64,000 nt of DNA from Butyrivibrio hungatei (GCF_900101605.1 NZ_FMUR01000019.1:1-64000); one strand, 5' to 3'; counted from the stretch's first letter, positions 15,441 through 26,337 are shown. Notes: generated by a model from the sequence alone, not told the origin. A program made the numbers and translations.

Positions 15441-17594
15441 ATGAAGCAAATTGAAGATGTTATAACTATCGAAGAAAAAAATCATATAGATGAACTCACG
15501 GGATTGCATAATCTTACGGGAATCCTGGAACATCTGCAGGGACATGATCAATATTCCGCATCCGACAGCACCGTTATCATCTATATAAATGTCATGAATT
15601 TTAAGGTGTTCAATCAGAAGTACGGCTTCGCCGGAGGTAACGACTTTCTGAGAGGAATGGCACATGAACTTAAAAATCTTTTCCCTGATGAATTGGTTGC
15701 GAGAACAAGCGGCGACCAGTTTATTGTCCTTGGAAAATCCATTGTAAAAGAAGAGCTTCTCGAAAAACTGGAAGAATTCAGAGAGGCTGTGCATAATTAT
15801 GAAAAGGGCCTTAAGATGAAGATAAAGGCCGGCATCTACTGCGCCAAAGGTGACGAAGAAGACCCTGTTATCATGGTTGACAGGGCTAAAATGGCGTGCG
15901 ATGACATCATAAGAGTTTATGACAGAGACAACAACCTGTACACGGAAGAACTGGACAAAAGAAATGAGCTTCGTCAGTATGTTATAGATAATTTTGAAAA
16001 CGCTTTTAAACAGAGATATTTTCAGGTTTATTACCAGAAAGAGATAAGAGCTGTAACAAGAAAAGTCTGCGGATACGAGGCACTTGCAAGATGGCTCGAT
16101 CCACAGTATGGAATCATTTCTCCCGCTGTTTTTATTGAAGTGCTTGAGAGCGTTCACCTGATACACCGGCTGGATATATATATGATAGATCAGGTATGCT
16201 CGGATCTGAGGGATGATATCGATTCGGGATATGAAGTTGAGCCGATATCGGTCAATCTTTCGAGGCTTGATTTTGAGCTTTGCGACATCATGAGCGAGAT
16301 TGATAAGTGCAGAGCAAAGTATGATATACCAAAGGAACTCCTTCATATCGAGGTCACGGAGAGTGCGATAGCTGCGGGGGCAGATTTTCTCGGCAAGCAC
16401 ATAAAGAAGTTCAGGGATGCCGGATATGAAGTCTGGATGGATGATTTTGGCGCGGGATACAGCTCTTTTAACAACCTGAAAGACTATGATTTTGATGTTG
16501 TAAAGATAGATATGGGATTCCTGCGTGAATTTGAGACGAATCAGAAATCAAGGATAATTCTTGCATCCATCGTCAATATGGCAAAAGAGCTCGGAATACA
16601 CACACTTGCAGAGGGTGTGGAGACGGAAGAACAGTATGAATTTCTTTTGAAAATAGGATGTGAAAAGATGCAGGGGTATCTCTTTGGAAAGCCCAAGCCT
16701 GTTTCTGAATTTGTAAGGAGCGCTGATTGTAGCTCCGAAAATTGTGAGGAATTTGATTTCAGTTCATATTACGATGATATCGGAACCGTGAATTTCTTAA
16801 ACAGCACGCCGCTTCGCACCAAGACGATGGAGATAATGATAAAACTTCCGATCGCAATAGCTGAGCTGTGCGATGATAAAGTGACTTTCATATATGCCAA
16901 TGAGGCCTACATCGAATTTATGAAAAATATCGGTGCGGAAGACCTTGAACAGGCAAATAAGCTTAGTGTGTCAAAGGAAATGGACAACAGCAGAGGTCTT
17001 GCCAATATCCTCAAACTGGCTGAGACTTCCTACAATCATAGGAGTGAAGCGGATCTTGTCGCCAACGGCAATGTGGTAAATACTAAGGTCAGATTTCTTT
17101 CAAGACATGGCGATAAGGCTGCATTTGCGCTGGTTTCAAAAAATATCACGGCGGAAAAGACTGCGCATACGGCAGATGATTACAGCGCTGTTGTCATGCA
17201 TCTTATGAATCTTTACAACAGAATAGATATATTTGAAGAAGAGGGCACTGTAGAAAACATCTTTATCAGCGGTAATCAGAAGATGCTTTCTGATGTTGAA
17301 CGAAGGTCCACCACGGCTGTGCAGCTTTATTCAAATATGCACATAAGAGAGGAGGACAGGGAACGCTTTAGAAAGTTCTTTGATATAAACACTGTCCACG
17401 AGCGGATTGACAATACCGGCAGGCATTATCTTACTGATTATTATAAGTCTGCGCTTCCCGGAGAGGAGGACAGAATCCTAATGTACATCATTCTGCCTTT
17501 TTACTATAATGGTAAGTGGAAATTTATTGCGGGATGCAGGTATATTGATCAACTTGATACTCTCGCAGATGTTTTGGAACAGATGGACAAATAG
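15441..17594 (+). CDS. GGDEF-EAL protein: c-di-GMP phosphodiesterase with degenerate cyclase domain
   Basis: Residues about 10-165 are a GGDEF domain whose signature is SGDQF (near residue 89), so cyclase activity is unlikely. Residues about 185-430 are an EAL domain with all expected catalytic motifs visible: EALAR near 213, SVNLSR, EVTES, DDFGAGYSS, KIDMGF and AEGVETEEQ. It should hydrolyse c-di-GMP in the cytoplasm. The last 285 residues hold a PAS-like segment (IAIAELCDDKVTFIYANEAY) and a further unassigned region. No membrane segment is present. ATG 15441 follows TTGGAGG; GTG 15405 is an in-frame alternative. The inverted repeat upstream may control it. Confidence 0.88.
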   Translation: MKQIEDVITIEEKNHIDELTGLHNLTGILEHLQGHDQYSASDSTVIIYINVMNFKVFNQKYGFAGGNDFLRGMAHELKNLFPDELVARTSGDQFIVLGKSIVKEELLEKLEEFREAVHNYEKGLKMKIKAGIYCAKGDEEDPVIMVDRAKMACDDIIRVYDRDNNLYTEELDKRNELRQYVIDNFENAFKQRYFQVYYQKEIRAVTRKVCGYEALARWLDPQYGIISPAVFIEVLESVHLIHRLDIYMIDQVCSDLRDDIDSGYEVEPISVNLSRLDFELCDIMSEIDKCRAKYDIPKELLHIEVTESAIAAGADFLGKHIKKFRDAGYEVWMDDFGAGYSSFNNLKDYDFDVVKIDMGFLREFETNQKSRIILASIVNMAKELGIHTLAEGVETEEQYEFLLKIGCEKMQGYLFGKPKPVSEFVRSADCSSENCEEFDFSSYYDDIGTVNFLNSTPLRTKTMEIMIKLPIAIAELCDDKVTFIYANEAYIEFMKNIGAEDLEQANKLSVSKEMDNSRGLANILKLAETSYNHRSEADLVANGNVVNTKVRFLSRHGDKAAFALVSKNITAEKTAHTADDYSAVVMHLMNLYNRIDIFEEEGTVENIFISGNQKMLSDVERRSTTAVQLYSNMHIREEDRERFRKFFDINTVHERIDNTGRHYLTDYYKSALPGEEDRILMYIILPFYYNGKWKFIAGCRYIDQLDTLADVLEQMDK

Positions 17595-17610
17595 AGGTGA
17601 CATATCGTAA

Positions 17611-20600
17611 ATGCTTAGGTTTTGTTTCGGGGCGTCCGGTGCGGGGAAGAGCACGGGACTGATAGAAGAACTAATTAAAAGAAGTTTTAATAACACCGGT
17701 GATGATTTTTTACTTATCGTTCCGGATCAGTTTACAATGCAGACGCAGAAGGATGTAGTAAGGATGCACCCTTCGCACGCAATAATGAATATTGACGTAT
17801 TGAGCTTTGGACGTCTTTCTCACAGAGTGTTGGAGGAAACGTCCAGAAGCTCTTTTTCTGTGCTTGATGATGTGGGAAAAAGCCTTGTATTAAGGCGAGT
17901 AGCGGATATTCTCGGTGACAGACTCCCCGTGATCGGCGCAAATATGCATAAACCCGGATATATCGATGAAGTAAAGTCCACAATCTCAGAGTTTATGCAG
18001 TATGGAATAGATGATGAGTCACTTGGGATCATTGAAAAAAAGTGTTCCTCAAAGGCCGCACTCAATTCCAAGATAAAAGATCTGAGACTTCTATACAGCG
18101 AATTTCTTTCCTACATTCGAGGAAAATTCATAACCACAGAAGAAACGCTTGATATTTTATGTAAGGCCGTTCCGCAGTCATCTCTTTTGAAAGACTGCGT
18201 TATTGTATTTGACGGATTTACTGGATTTACGCCCATTCAGTACAGGGTTATAAAAGAGCTTCTTCGAGTGTCCAAAGAAGTGTGCGTATCCCTTACGATA
18301 GGCCCGAAAGAAAACCCGTATTCAGGCTCTTTTGAAGAACAGGAACTGTTTATGCTCACGAAGAAGACGGTTTACGATCTTGAAAAGATAGAATATGAGC
18401 TGTGCAAAGAGACGGGTGCTATCGCGCAGAGCGGACTTGATTTTGAGGCGTGGCGAAATATCAGAAACGATGAGATGAGTAGGAAAGAAACGGGCGGAGA
18501 TATCTTTATCAAAGATGAGAAAGTTGTGAGGCTTAAGGACAATCCGCCGCTTGCTTTTCTTGAGCAGAATCTTTTCAGATATAATTCTTGCAAATATACC
18601 GGGAACCAGGATTCTATACGGATATTTGAGACTCAGACAACCGAAGAAGAAGTTCGAAGAACCATGATAAAGATCCGCTCTCTTGTCAGGGATGAGGGCT
18701 ACGCATACAGAGATATCGCGGTTGTGTGCGGAGGACTCACTTCATACGGAAATCTTGTGAAAAGAGCTGCGAGAAAATTTGACATTCCCGTATATATCGA
18801 TCAGAATACGGGACTTTTGCTGAATCCTTTTATTGAATATATTACAAGTGCGATAAATATAGTTATTTCGGGATACAGATATGAAGATGTATTCCACTAT
18901 ATGAGAAGCGGAATGACAGATTTTTCCAAAGAGGATACCGATATTCTTGAAAACTATGTAAGAGCGCTTGGCATAAAGGGAAGAAAGCAGTGGGAAGACC
19001 GCTTTATGCGCAGGATGCCGACGAAGTTTAAGAGAAAGAAAAACGGCGGAGAAGACGATACTTCGGAGCTTGAACTTATAAATAAGCTTGACGGCATGAG
19101 GGCGCGCATAAGCTCTGAGCTAAAGCCACTCTTTGAAGCAAAACAGGGTACTGCCGCAGAAATTACGGAAGCTCTTTTAAAGATGATAGAGGGCAATGAT
19201 TGCAGTAAGAAACTTGAGCAATACAAAGAGAAGTTTGAAAAGCTCGGAGATAGAGAAAAAGCAAAAGAGTACGACCAGGTATATCGTAAAGTTGAGGATA
19301 TTCTTAAGCAGATCGCCGCGCTTATCGGCGATGACAGGCTTGAACTCAAAGAATATAAGGATATCTTGCAGGTCGGATTCGGCGATATCGAAGTTGGAAC
19401 AATACCTCAGGATGTAGACAGGGTTATTGTAGGAGACATCGAGAGAACGAGGCTCCGCGAGATCAGGGCACTGTTTTTCATGGGAGTAAACGACGGACTT
19501 ATTCCGGCAAATACAGGTGGCGGCGGAATTTTATCCGATATGGACAGACAGTTCCTTCTTGAACTCGATACGGGAGTTGAGCTTGCACCGACACCGAGGC
19601 AGCAGATGTATATTCAAAGGCTCTATCTGTATATGAACCTCACAAAGCCGACGGACAGGCTTATTTTGTCGTATTCGGAACTTGGAACCGACGGAAAGAG
19701 CGTTCGCCCCGCGTATCTGATATCAAAGATAGAAGCGCTGTTTGACGGAATAGAAGTTGAAAGGCCTGAGGATGCACCTTTTGAAGAGCAGGTTTCATGT
19801 GTCAATGACAGCATGGACAATCTTGCGGATATGATGAGGGAATACTCGCTCGGAATACTGAGTGATAAGGAAAAGACTGAATTTTCGACAATCTATGAGA
19901 TCATCAAAAGAAAGTGCGAAGAGAAGACTCTTTTGGATAAGCTGACAGAGGCTGCATTTAAGCACTATGAAGACAAGCCTCTTGCAAAGAGCATTGCGCT
20001 TGCATTATACGGGGCAAATCTTGAGAACAGCGTGAGCAGGCTTGAGAAGTTTGCTTCATGTTGCTATGCGCACTTTTTGAGATACGGTATCGGGCTTTCC
20101 GAGAGAAAAGAATATGATTTTGCTTCGTCTGATCTTGGAAATGTCTTTCATGAAGTTCTTGAAAAATATACCGCTGAGATAATAAACAGGCACATATCGT
20201 GGAAAGACTTATCCAAAGAGGAATCCGACGAGATGTTAAATCGAGCTTTAACAGAGTGCGTCGATGCGTACGGAGAGACAATCCTTTTAAGTAACGCACG
20301 TAATGAATTCATGGTAGAGCGTATAAAAAGGATACTTATAAGAACGGTCGATACGCTCAAATACCAGATATCCAAAGGGAGTTTCGAGCCTTCCTATGTC
20401 GAGATGGATTTTAGGGAAGCCGGCAAGATTGATGAGATAGATATAACTCTTTCTGAAGATGAGAAACACAGAATAGTTGAGAGCATGAAATTGCACGGAA
20501 GAATTGACCGTGTCGATCTGTGCCAAGATTCGGATCATGTTTATGTGAAGGTAATTGATTTTAAATCGGGCGGAAAAAAGATAAGTCTGGCTTCACTCTA

Positions 20601-21156
20601 TTACGGCCTTCAGCTTCAGCTTGTCATGTATATGAATGTTGCGGTTGCCGCAAGTAAAAAGATTTATGACGGAAAAGAAGCGGTGCCTGCCGCGGTTCTT
20701 TATTATCATGTGGATGATCCGATGGTAAACGGCTCGGGAGATTTACAACCTGATGTTATCAATAAGGAGATAATAAAGGCACTCAGAACGACCGGATTGG
20801 TCAACGGAAACAGAGATATCATAAACATGCTTGATGACAGCATTAGCGGTACATCGGATGTCATACCAATCGGATTTAATAAGAGCGGAGAACTTACGGC
20901 GGCTTCAAGCGCCGTTTCAAACGAGGATTATCTCGCTATTTCCAAATATGTGGATAAGAAGATACGAGAGTTTGGAAAGTCCATCTTAAACGGAGATATA
21001 AAGGTCAATCCCTATGAGATGGATTCAAGAGAATCCTGCAAATACTGTGAGTACAAGGGAATATGCGGATTTGACAACAAGATTCCCGGATATTCAAAGA
21101 GAAAACTTGAACTTAGTGATAAAGAGGCAATGGAGCTTATAAAGAATGAAAGTTGA
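17611..21156 (+). CDS. addB: AddB subunit of the AddAB helicase-nuclease
   Basis: The 1181-residue protein begins with a Walker A sequence (FGASGAGKSTGL near residue 5) as in AddB, where it takes part in Chi recognition and complex stability rather than translocation. The C-terminal nuclease domain has VIDFKSGGKK near residue 1000 and the iron-sulfur cysteines: one in FASCCYAHF near 816 and three in SCKYCEYKGICGF near 1143-1152. It resects double-strand breaks with AddA and loads RecA. The start follows AGAGGTGACAT. The addA start overlaps its end by 11 bases, giving coupled translation. Length is normal for the family. Confidence 0.95.
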   Translation: MLRFCFGASGAGKSTGLIEELIKRSFNNTGDDFLLIVPDQFTMQTQKDVVRMHPSHAIMNIDVLSFGRLSHRVLEETSRSSFSVLDDVGKSLVLRRVADILGDRLPVIGANMHKPGYIDEVKSTISEFMQYGIDDESLGIIEKKCSSKAALNSKIKDLRLLYSEFLSYIRGKFITTEETLDILCKAVPQSSLLKDCVIVFDGFTGFTPIQYRVIKELLRVSKEVCVSLTIGPKENPYSGSFEEQELFMLTKKTVYDLEKIEYELCKETGAIAQSGLDFEAWRNIRNDEMSRKETGGDIFIKDEKVVRLKDNPPLAFLEQNLFRYNSCKYTGNQDSIRIFETQTTEEEVRRTMIKIRSLVRDEGYAYRDIAVVCGGLTSYGNLVKRAARKFDIPVYIDQNTGLLLNPFIEYITSAINIVISGYRYEDVFHYMRSGMTDFSKEDTDILENYVRALGIKGRKQWEDRFMRRMPTKFKRKKNGGEDDTSELELINKLDGMRARISSELKPLFEAKQGTAAEITEALLKMIEGNDCSKKLEQYKEKFEKLGDREKAKEYDQVYRKVEDILKQIAALIGDDRLELKEYKDILQVGFGDIEVGTIPQDVDRVIVGDIERTRLREIRALFFMGVNDGLIPANTGGGGILSDMDRQFLLELDTGVELAPTPRQQMYIQRLYLYMNLTKPTDRLILSYSELGTDGKSVRPAYLISKIEALFDGIEVERPEDAPFEEQVSCVNDSMDNLADMMREYSLGILSDKEKTEFSTIYEIIKRKCEEKTLLDKLTEAAFKHYEDKPLAKSIALALYGANLENSVSRLEKFASCCYAHFLRYGIGLSERKEYDFASSDLGNVFHEVLEKYTAEIINRHISWKDLSKEESDEMLNRALTECVDAYGETILLSNARNEFMVERIKRILIRTVDTLKYQISKGSFEPSYVEMDFREAGKIDEIDITLSEDEKHRIVESMKLHGRIDRVDLCQDSDHVYVKVIDFKSGGKKISLASLYYGLQLQLVMYMNVAVAASKKIYDGKEAVPAAVLYYHVDDPMVNGSGDLQPDVINKEIIKALRTTGLVNGNRDIINMLDDSISGTSDVIPIGFNKSGELTAASSAVSNEDYLAISKYVDKKIREFGKSILNGDIKVNPYEMDSRESCKYCEYKGICGFDNKIPGYSKRKLELSDKEAMELIKNES

Positions 21157-24100
21157 GTTTACTGATGAACAGAAGGCGGTAATAAACGCCAGAAAATGTA
21201 ATGTGCTTGTTTCGGCGGCAGCGGGTTCGGGAAAGACCGCTGTTCTTGTCGAGCGCATTATACAGATGATAAATGAAGGTGTTGATATCGACCACCTTTT
21301 GGTCGTGACTTTTACCAAAGCGGCAGCTTCGCAGATGAAGGAAAAGATTACTCTTGCCATCCAGAACAAACTTCTGGAGGACCCTCAGAATACACATCTG
21401 CAGAAGCAGGAGACGCTTATTCATAATGCACAGATAACCACGATAGATTCTTTTTGTCAGTACATTATTAAAAATAACTTTAATTTCGTTGGACTGGATC
21501 CTTCATACAATGTCGGAGATGAAGGCGAGCTCAAACTTCTTCAGGAAGATGTAATGAAGAATATGCTTGAGGAAGAATATGTAAAGGCAAAAGAAGGCAG
21601 TAATGAAGATTTCATATATTGCATGGAATATTTTGGCACCGGAAGCAGCGATAAGGTTGTTGAAGAATATATTGAGAGGCTTTATCGTTTTTCCATGAGC
21701 ATGCCGTGGCCGGAAGTTTATATCAAAGAAAGAGCGCTTGACTATGATATTTCAGACAAGAATTTTGATGAACTTGAATGGGTAAAAGAATGTGTCACAT
21801 CCGTAAAGCGTATTCTCTTGGAAGCAAAGGACAAATTAAGTACCGCCCATGAGCTGACTCTTTTGCCCGACGGACCATACATGTACGGAGAGCTTTTGGA
21901 AAAAGAAGCGGAGATGATGGAACGTGTCGCTGTTTGCGATTCGTATGATGAGCTGTATGACGCGGTCAGAGGGATTTCTTTTGACAGATTGCCTTCGAAG
22001 AAGGACGACAGCGTATCGCCCGATAAGAAAGAACGCGCAAAAGAGCTGAGGGACAGTGTAAAGAAGGATTTAAAGAAGGTGACGGAGAATTATCTCGTTC
22101 TGACTTCCGATATGGTTGCAGAGCAGATGAAACTTTGCGACAGGGCGGTGAAAGAGCTTTGCAGACTTACGCTTCGCTATATACAGCTTTTTGATGAAAG
22201 AAAAAGAGAAGAGCGTCTGATCGACTTTTCCGATATGGAGCATCTTGCGCTTAATATTCTTATTGATTATGAGAAGGGAGCGCCTACGCAGGTTGCGCTT
22301 GAATACAGGGAATTTTTTAAAGAAGTCTTAATTGACGAGTATCAGGACAGTAACGCTGTGCAGGAGCTTATTTTGCAGGCGATATCAGGAATAAAAGCGG
22401 GATCTTCCGAGAGATTCATGGTCGGTGACGTTAAGCAGAGTATTTACAAATTCAGGCTTGCGCGTCCCGAGATTTTCATGAAAAAGCTTGCAACATACAG
22501 TAAGGATGAATCTGCGAGCGACAGGAGAATAGATCTTCACAGGAATTTCCGAAGCAGAGCGGAGGTTCTTGAAGGAACCAATTATATATTCAGAAAGATA
22601 ATGGGTAAGGACCTCGGAAGTGTTGAGTATGACAAGGACGCTGAGCTTGTTACGGGTGCAGGGTTTGACGATCCTTCTTTTGACATGACTCCCGAGCTTA
22701 TTCTCATAGACGATCCCGAGGGTGAAAGAGAAAATGAGGCTCATGTGATAGGAAACAGGATTCTTGAGCTTATGCGGGAGGATCCGGAGCTAAAGTTTAA
22801 AGATATTGTAATTTTGCTTAGGACGAATTCGGGCTGGGATGATGTGTTCAAAAAAGCACTCGAAGAGCAGGGGATTCCTTCATACATAGAGTCAAAGAGC
22901 GGATATTTTGACGCGTGGGAAGTGTCTGTCATGCTGAATATTTTGTCGGTAATAGACAATCCTACCGTTGACATACCACTTGTTGCCGTAATGCATTCTC
23001 CTATAGGAGGCTTTACAGACGAGGAGCTTGCACTTATTAAAATTACAATTAATAAAAACAAAGAGGACGATGCAGCATCTTCTTTGTATGAAGAAATATT
23101 GAAACTTGTGCGCAGAAAAGGCGAAGATACGGGAAGTATTCAAAATCAGTCGTTACTCAATAAACTCTCTGATTTTGTCTCACTTATAGAAGAACTCAGA
23201 GATATGTCCGCATATACCCCCGTACATGAGCTGCTTCAGTATATCATCGATGTCACGGGATTTGAGCTGATTGTAAGCGCCATGCCTGCGGGAAACCAGA
23301 GAAGAGCGAATATAGAACTTCTTTTATCTAAGGCTGAAAGCTTTGAAAAGACGAGCTTTAAGGGATTGTTCCATTTTGTAAGATACATTGAGCACATCAA
23401 GGTCGTGCAGGTTGACTACGGCGAAGCGGGTATCATCGATGAAAACGCCGATGTTGTGCGTATCATGAGTATCCATAAGAGTAAGGGACTTGAGTTTCCG
23501 GTTGTATTCATCGCGGGAATGTCCAAGCAGTTCAATAAGACCGATACCAAGGGCAATCTTATCGCGGATATGGATCTCGGGATCGGAGTTAAGTGTGTTG
23601 ATTCCAAGCTGCGACTTAGGTCCGAAACCTTAAAGCGCGTGATAATCGCAGATAAGATGAACACAGACAGCCTCGGTGAAGAACTGCGCGTGCTCTACGT
23701 TGCACTTACCAGGGCAAAAGAAAAACTTATAATGACTGCTTCGGTCAAAAAACTTCCGGAGCTTATTGCAAAGGAGCTTAAGCTTATTCCCGAGCTTGCG
23801 CACGGAGTATCGCAGGGAAAAGAGCTTATGCCTTTTTCTGTAAGGCTTGCAGCGTCAAGTTATCTTGATCTTGTGCTTCCTTCGCTTGTAAGGCATCCTG
23901 CAATATATGATATTGCCGAAAAGTACGGATTGTCGGAGCTTATAACGGATAAGTTTATGGACAGCGCGGAAAATGTGCCTAAATTTGCCGTTAAGTCTGT
24001 GAGTGCGGATGATATAAATGCATTTGGTGAGAAGGAAAGTGTGAAAGGTCTTATAAGGCTTGATAATATCGAGGCTTATTATGACAAAGAGCTTGCCGAG

Positions 24101-24859
24101 AAGCTGGAAAAAAAGCTTGATTCCAAATATGGATTTGAGCATCTTAAGGGGCTTTATACCAAGACTACGGTTACAGAGCTTAAAAAGCATATTCTTGAAG
24201 AGAACGGCGAGCATTTTACCAAAGAGGAAGAGTACGGAGCGGAGTATGATGAAGCCGCGGAAAGTAGCAATTATGCGCTGGAAAATGGTGAGTCTTTTTT
24301 GGAGCCGGAAAGAAAAGTATCTGAGGCGTCCGGGCTTACGGGAGCTGAGAGAGGAACGGCGTACCACAGGATCATGGAGCTTCTTGATTACAGCGTGGGA
24401 AGCGGTGCTGCCGAGCTTGGAATGTTCCTTGACGAGCTTGTTCAGAAAGACAGGATAACTAGGGCTTCTGCTGATTGTATCAAGACGGAGGATATCGGAA
24501 AATTCCTGGGGACTGATCTCGGAAAGCGAATGGGAGCAGCTTTTAACGCAGGGCTTCTTATGCGAGAGAAACCGTTTATGATGGGAGTTTCCGCGAGCGA
24601 ACTTGATAAGAAATTCCCTTCAGATGAGCTTGTTCTTATTCAGGGTATCATCGACGCGTGGTTCATAGAGGATGATGAGATCGTGCTTGTCGATTACAAG
24701 ACAGACCGCACAAAGGATGAAGAGGAGCTTGTAAAGCGATACAAGATTCAGCTTGAACTTTATAAAAGAGCGCTGGAAGCATCGACGGGAAAGAAAGTTA
24801 AAGACACATATATTTATTCCTTCGCATTGGCAAAAGAGGTGAATCTGGGGAAATACTGA
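21146..24859 (+). CDS. addA: AddA subunit of the AddAB helicase-nuclease
   Basis: This 1237-residue subunit has an intact SF1 helicase core: SAAAGSGKTAVLVERI near residue 23, LIDEYQDSNAVQELIL near 395, VGDVKQSIYKFRLARP, HRNFRSR, MSIHKSKGLEFPVVF near 775 and YVALTRAKEKL near 850. The C-terminal RecB-like nuclease domain has GTAYHRIMELL near 1070 and LVDYKTDRTKDEEELVKRY near 1180. It drives 3'-5' unwinding in recombinational repair and cuts the 3'-terminated strand. It overlaps addB by 11 bases and is followed after 28 bases by the galactanase gene, an unusual third member that may simply be read through. Confidence 0.95.
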   Translation: MKVEFTDEQKAVINARKCNVLVSAAAGSGKTAVLVERIIQMINEGVDIDHLLVVTFTKAAASQMKEKITLAIQNKLLEDPQNTHLQKQETLIHNAQITTIDSFCQYIIKNNFNFVGLDPSYNVGDEGELKLLQEDVMKNMLEEEYVKAKEGSNEDFIYCMEYFGTGSSDKVVEEYIERLYRFSMSMPWPEVYIKERALDYDISDKNFDELEWVKECVTSVKRILLEAKDKLSTAHELTLLPDGPYMYGELLEKEAEMMERVAVCDSYDELYDAVRGISFDRLPSKKDDSVSPDKKERAKELRDSVKKDLKKVTENYLVLTSDMVAEQMKLCDRAVKELCRLTLRYIQLFDERKREERLIDFSDMEHLALNILIDYEKGAPTQVALEYREFFKEVLIDEYQDSNAVQELILQAISGIKAGSSERFMVGDVKQSIYKFRLARPEIFMKKLATYSKDESASDRRIDLHRNFRSRAEVLEGTNYIFRKIMGKDLGSVEYDKDAELVTGAGFDDPSFDMTPELILIDDPEGERENEAHVIGNRILELMREDPELKFKDIVILLRTNSGWDDVFKKALEEQGIPSYIESKSGYFDAWEVSVMLNILSVIDNPTVDIPLVAVMHSPIGGFTDEELALIKITINKNKEDDAASSLYEEILKLVRRKGEDTGSIQNQSLLNKLSDFVSLIEELRDMSAYTPVHELLQYIIDVTGFELIVSAMPAGNQRRANIELLLSKAESFEKTSFKGLFHFVRYIEHIKVVQVDYGEAGIIDENADVVRIMSIHKSKGLEFPVVFIAGMSKQFNKTDTKGNLIADMDLGIGVKCVDSKLRLRSETLKRVIIADKMNTDSLGEELRVLYVALTRAKEKLIMTASVKKLPELIAKELKLIPELAHGVSQGKELMPFSVRLAASSYLDLVLPSLVRHPAIYDIAEKYGLSELITDKFMDSAENVPKFAVKSVSADDINAFGEKESVKGLIRLDNIEAYYDKELAEKLEKKLDSKYGFEHLKGLYTKTTVTELKKHILEENGEHFTKEEEYGAEYDEAAESSNYALENGESFLEPERKVSEASGLTGAERGTAYHRIMELLDYSVGSGAAELGMFLDELVQKDRITRASADCIKTEDIGKFLGTDLGKRMGAAFNAGLLMREKPFMMGVSASELDKKFPSDELVLIQGIIDAWFIEDDEIVLVDYKTDRTKDEEELVKRYKIQLELYKRALEASTGKKVKDTYIYSFALAKEVNLGKY

Positions 24860-24887
24860 TTTTGATAAGTAGGAGGGACGCCGAAAG

Positions 24888-26261
24888 ATGAAGCTAAGGA
24901 GCATGCAAACTTTTGTTACAACAGCTTTTTTGACAATCTGTGCCGTGAGTGGATGTGCCGGTGCCGATAGTTCCACAGTGGGTGCAGACGCAGAAACGGC
25001 CATAGATGCGGATGTGTCCGGTGGTGTGACGAGTGATGCACCTAGTGGTGCTATGAGTGCAACTGTGGCTGCAACTGAGGATATGGTGGAGCCGGAAGGT
25101 GAGGAGGCCGATATGGAGACATGGAAAACTGCAATTGATGGTCTTTCAGATGATTTTATCTTTGGAATGGATGTATCTTCACTGCTTGCAGAGGAGAAAA
25201 GCGGAGTAAAATTCTATGACTTTGACGGCAATGAGCAGGATGCGCTTAAAACCTTTGCCGATTCAGGTATAAATTACATCCGTATTCGCGTTTGGAACGA
25301 TCCCTATGATGAGAACGGAAACGGCTATGGCGGTGGTAACAACGATCTTCCAACCGCAATAGAACTGGGCAAAAGAGCTACAGATTACGGAATGAAGGTT
25401 TTGATCGATTTTCACTACTCCGATTTCTGGGCGGATCCTCAGAAGCAGTATGCTCCAAAAGCATGGAAAGGTATGAGCCTCAGTGAGAAGTCCGAAGCTC
25501 TTTACGATTATACAAAAAACAGTCTGGCAGAGCTCTTTGATTCCGGCGTTGATGTGGGAATGGTACAGATCGGAAATGAGATCAATAACGGAATGTCAGG
25601 CGAAAGCGATATCAATAACGTGATCGAACTGCTGAAGGCAGGAAGCAGGGCTGTTCGTGAGGTGGCGGGACAGCGCGGCAAGGATATCGGCATCGTGGTT
25701 CATTACACGGATATAAACAAGAAAGAAGCCGTCTTTTCACTTATAGAGAAACTTGTAAACGGCGGTCTTGATTTTGATATGATGGGGCTTAGCTATTATC
25801 CTTTCTGGCATGGCGACTTGGATAATATGAAAAATGTTATCGGATATATCGGCGAGCATTTCAGCAAGAAAGTATTTATCGCGGAAACATCCTATTGCTA
25901 TAGCATGGAAGACGGAGACGGTTTTGCAAACAGAGTTTCAAAGAGTGATCTGGTGGAAGGTTATCCCGCAACTATTGACGGACAGGCATCTTTTATGCAT
26001 GACCTTTATCGGGACGTAAACAGCGCCGGAGGAATAGGCGTATTCTATTGGGAAGGCGCATGGATTCCTGTCGGTTCCGCAAGTTCAGATAATATGCCAA
26101 TCTGGGAAAAGTACGGAAGTGGCTGGGCAAGCAGTTTCGCCTCGGACTACGATGCAGATGCCGCAAAATATTACGGCGGAAGCTCATGGGATAATCAGGC
26201 ATTCTTTGATTTTGACGGGCATCCGTTGGAATCGATGAGGGTATTTAAATATATACGATGA
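24888..26261 (+). CDS. Lipoprotein GH53 endo-beta-1,4-galactanase
   Basis: A lipoprotein signal with VSGC lipobox (Cys near residue 24) and an Ala/Asp/Val-rich linker to about residue 80 precede a glycoside hydrolase family 53 domain. Visible landmarks are FIFGMDVSSL near 88, YIRIRVWNDPYDENGNGYGGG near 128, the acid/base Glu in VQIGNEINNG near 228 and the nucleophile Glu in FIAETSYCYS near 330. It should cut beta-1,4-galactan side chains of pectin at the cell surface. One aldonic step further would be galactose import, and a ribose-type ABC importer lies elsewhere in the window, but no direct link is shown. Length (457) is typical including the linker. Confidence 0.92.
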   Translation: MKLRSMQTFVTTAFLTICAVSGCAGADSSTVGADAETAIDADVSGGVTSDAPSGAMSATVAATEDMVEPEGEEADMETWKTAIDGLSDDFIFGMDVSSLLAEEKSGVKFYDFDGNEQDALKTFADSGINYIRIRVWNDPYDENGNGYGGGNNDLPTAIELGKRATDYGMKVLIDFHYSDFWADPQKQYAPKAWKGMSLSEKSEALYDYTKNSLAELFDSGVDVGMVQIGNEINNGMSGESDINNVIELLKAGSRAVREVAGQRGKDIGIVVHYTDINKKEAVFSLIEKLVNGGLDFDMMGLSYYPFWHGDLDNMKNVIGYIGEHFSKKVFIAETSYCYSMEDGDGFANRVSKSDLVEGYPATIDGQASFMHDLYRDVNSAGGIGVFYWEGAWIPVGSASSDNMPIWEKYGSGWASSFASDYDADAAKYYGGSSWDNQAFFDFDGHPLESMRVFKYIR

Positions 26262-26290
26262 TATAGGTGCAATAAGTCGAAAATTAAAAA

Positions 26291-26336
26291 GCCCACACCC
26301 CTGCGTTTGCACGCTCTCGGGGTGTGGACTTTCCTT
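26291..26336. terminator. Bidirectional terminator between galactanase and ktr genes
   Basis: CCACACCCC at 26293-26301 pairs with GGGGTGTGG at 26319-26327. A-rich sequence on the left and T-rich sequence on the right make it usable from both strands, which suits the convergent genes on either side. Confidence 0.85.
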
Positions 26337-26337
26337 T

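Noticed and set aside
15369..16400. Long minus-strand frame (343 residues) opposite the EAL gene
   Set aside because: It lies opposite conserved GGDEF and EAL motifs, has a composition typical of antisense frames and no ribosome site.
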